Below, piece after piece: positions 63,232 through 64,000 of a stretch of DNA of 64,000 nucleotides. The first letter of the stretch is position 1; each line of letters starts with the position of its first letter. The stretch lies in the NCBI RefSeq assembly GCF_900184735.1, contig NZ_LT855395.1:186001-250000 (forward strand), written 5' to 3'. This DNA comes from Paucisalibacillus globulus. Its GTDB lineage: Bacteria; Bacillota; Bacilli; Bacillales; Amphibacillaceae. The translations under genes and the position numbers were made by a program. The notes below the pieces were generated by a model, which made no database searches, was not told the origin of the DNA, and was given only the letters and a program-made list of their open reading frames with translations.

Positions 63232-64000
63232 TTAAAGCGCCTGTGCAGCTGTAATTAACGCCAAATTATAAACATCTTCTGCACTACATCCACGGGATAG
63301 ATCATTTACCGGTTTATTCAACCCTTGTAAAATTGGTCCTACCGCTTCAAATCCACCAAGTCGTTGTGCAATCTTATAGCCAATATTCCCTGCTTCTAAA
63401 CTTGGGAAGACAAATACATTCGCATCCCCTTTGATTACAGCATCTGGAGCTTTCTTTTCCGCCACACTTGGGACAAATGCAGCATCAAATTGGAATTCTC
63501 CATCAATCACTAAAGAAGGATCCTTTTCTTTCGCTAATTGCAATGCTTCGACAACTTTTTCTGTTTCCGGGGATTTCGCTGAACCTTTTGTTGAAAAGCT
63601 TAACATGGCAACTTTCGGGTCCACACCGAATAGTTTTGCCGTCACGGCGGATTCAACAGCGATTTCAGCTAGAGCCTCACTATCCGGAGCAATATTAATT
63701 GCACAATCCGCAAAAACATACTTCTCATCCTCGCGTACCATGATGAAAACACCGGATGTTCTCTTGACGCCCTCTTTCGTTTTAATAATTTGCAGTGCTG
63801 GGCGCACAGTATCAGCAGTAGAATGTGCTGCACCACTCACCAGACCATCCGCTTCATTCATATAAATTAGCATGGTGCCAAAGTAATTCTCATCTAGTAG
63901 CATTTTTCGAGCATCTTCTTCTGTTGCTTTCCCTTTTCGACGTTCGACAAATTGCTGTACCATCTCATCAAATTTCTCATAGCTATTAGGGTCCAGTACC
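63232..64000 (-). CDS. pta: Phosphate acetyltransferase (5' part outside window)
   Basis: Converts acetyl-CoA and phosphate to acetyl phosphate, with AckA completing acetate overflow. The visible C-terminal 255 residues include LIYMNEADGLVSGAAHSTADTVRPALQ, GKxNVFVFPSLEAGNIGYKIAQRLGG-type segment (DANVFVFPSLEAGNIGYKIA) and SRGCSAEDVYNLALITAAQ at the end. The frame stays open to the window edge (VLDPNSYEKFDEM upstream of an internal Met), so the gene is truncated only by the window, not broken. Confidence 0.97.
   Translation of the reverse strand, partial: VLDPNSYEKFDEMVQQFVERRKGKATEEDARKMLLDENYFGTMLIYMNEADGLVSGAAHSTADTVRPALQIIKTKEGVKRTSGVFIMVREDEKYVFADCAINIAPDSEALAEIAVESAVTAKLFGVDPKVAMLSFSTKGSAKSPETEKVVEALQLAKEKDPSLVIDGEFQFDAAFVPSVAEKKAPDAVIKGDANVFVFPSLEAGNIGYKIAQRLGGFEAVGPILQGLNKPVNDLSRGCSAEDVYNLALITAAQAL

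Overview
The window is a chromosomal segment of a low-GC, spore-forming Firmicute of the family Bacillaceae. The gene order is the one known from the Bacillus subtilis atp-to-pta region: atp operon, upp, glyA, ywlG-rpiB-ywlE-mntP-ywlC-ywlB-spoIIR, prmC-prfA-tdk, rpmE-rho-glpX-murA-tal-fbaA-spo0F-pyrG-rpoE, fadF, argS-ywiB, a pbpG-type PBP, ywhD-ywgA-ywfO-lipL, pta. spoIIR, spo0F and a PbpG-like enzyme point to sporulation. The type B ribosomal protein L31 at the rho locus and the IcmF cluster would fit an Oceanobacillus, Ornithinibacillus or Virgibacillus-like relative, but the genus cannot be fixed from this sequence alone. Most genes lie on the minus strand, which on the left arm of a Bacillus-like chromosome is the replication direction.

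Layout: 1-7.4 kb holds the complete F1Fo ATP synthase operon (atpZ-I-B-E-F-H-A-G-D-C read on the minus strand) with several intercistronic hairpins. 7.8-13.4 kb holds a secreted subtilisin-like protease, a RibD-C/DHFR-like protein, upp and glyA. 13.5-24.5 kb holds the ywl genes, a chemoreceptor, the DnaA-box cluster next to ywlC, spoIIR, two small plus-strand genes and prmC-prfA. 25-36 kb holds tdk, rpmE, rho and central carbon, cell wall, phosphorelay and nucleotide genes. 36.6-48.7 kb is an acyl-CoA catabolism cluster: fused isobutyryl-CoA mutase IcmF, TetR regulator, MeaB-type GTPase, two acyl-CoA dehydrogenases, 3-hydroxyacyl-CoA dehydrogenase, thiolase and the membrane Fe-S protein FadF, with a FadR-like operator and a second TetR-type palindrome. 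49-52.4 kb is an AT-rich accessory patch of small or variable genes between fadF and argS. 52.7-64 kb returns to conserved genes and ends inside pta.

The most unusual content lies between the genes. Five intergenic arrays (18 to 29 units each) share an exact 21-bp period and a 9-bp core, C(A/T)TG(T/C/A)G(A/C)CC, on the plus strand in three arrays and the minus strand in two. The 12-bp linkers differ from array to array. Because 21 is a multiple of 3 the arrays give long open frames on both strands, but they look like DNA elements, not genes. Twenty-one bp is two helical turns, so the cores would sit on one face of the DNA, as in iteron or centromere-like protein-binding arrays. A second family, five GC-rich hairpin elements of about 120-180 nt (plus one relative), shows paired base changes in the closing stem between copies and two cases of inserted modules. 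A third, AT-richer element with terminal inverted repeats lies between rho and rpmE.
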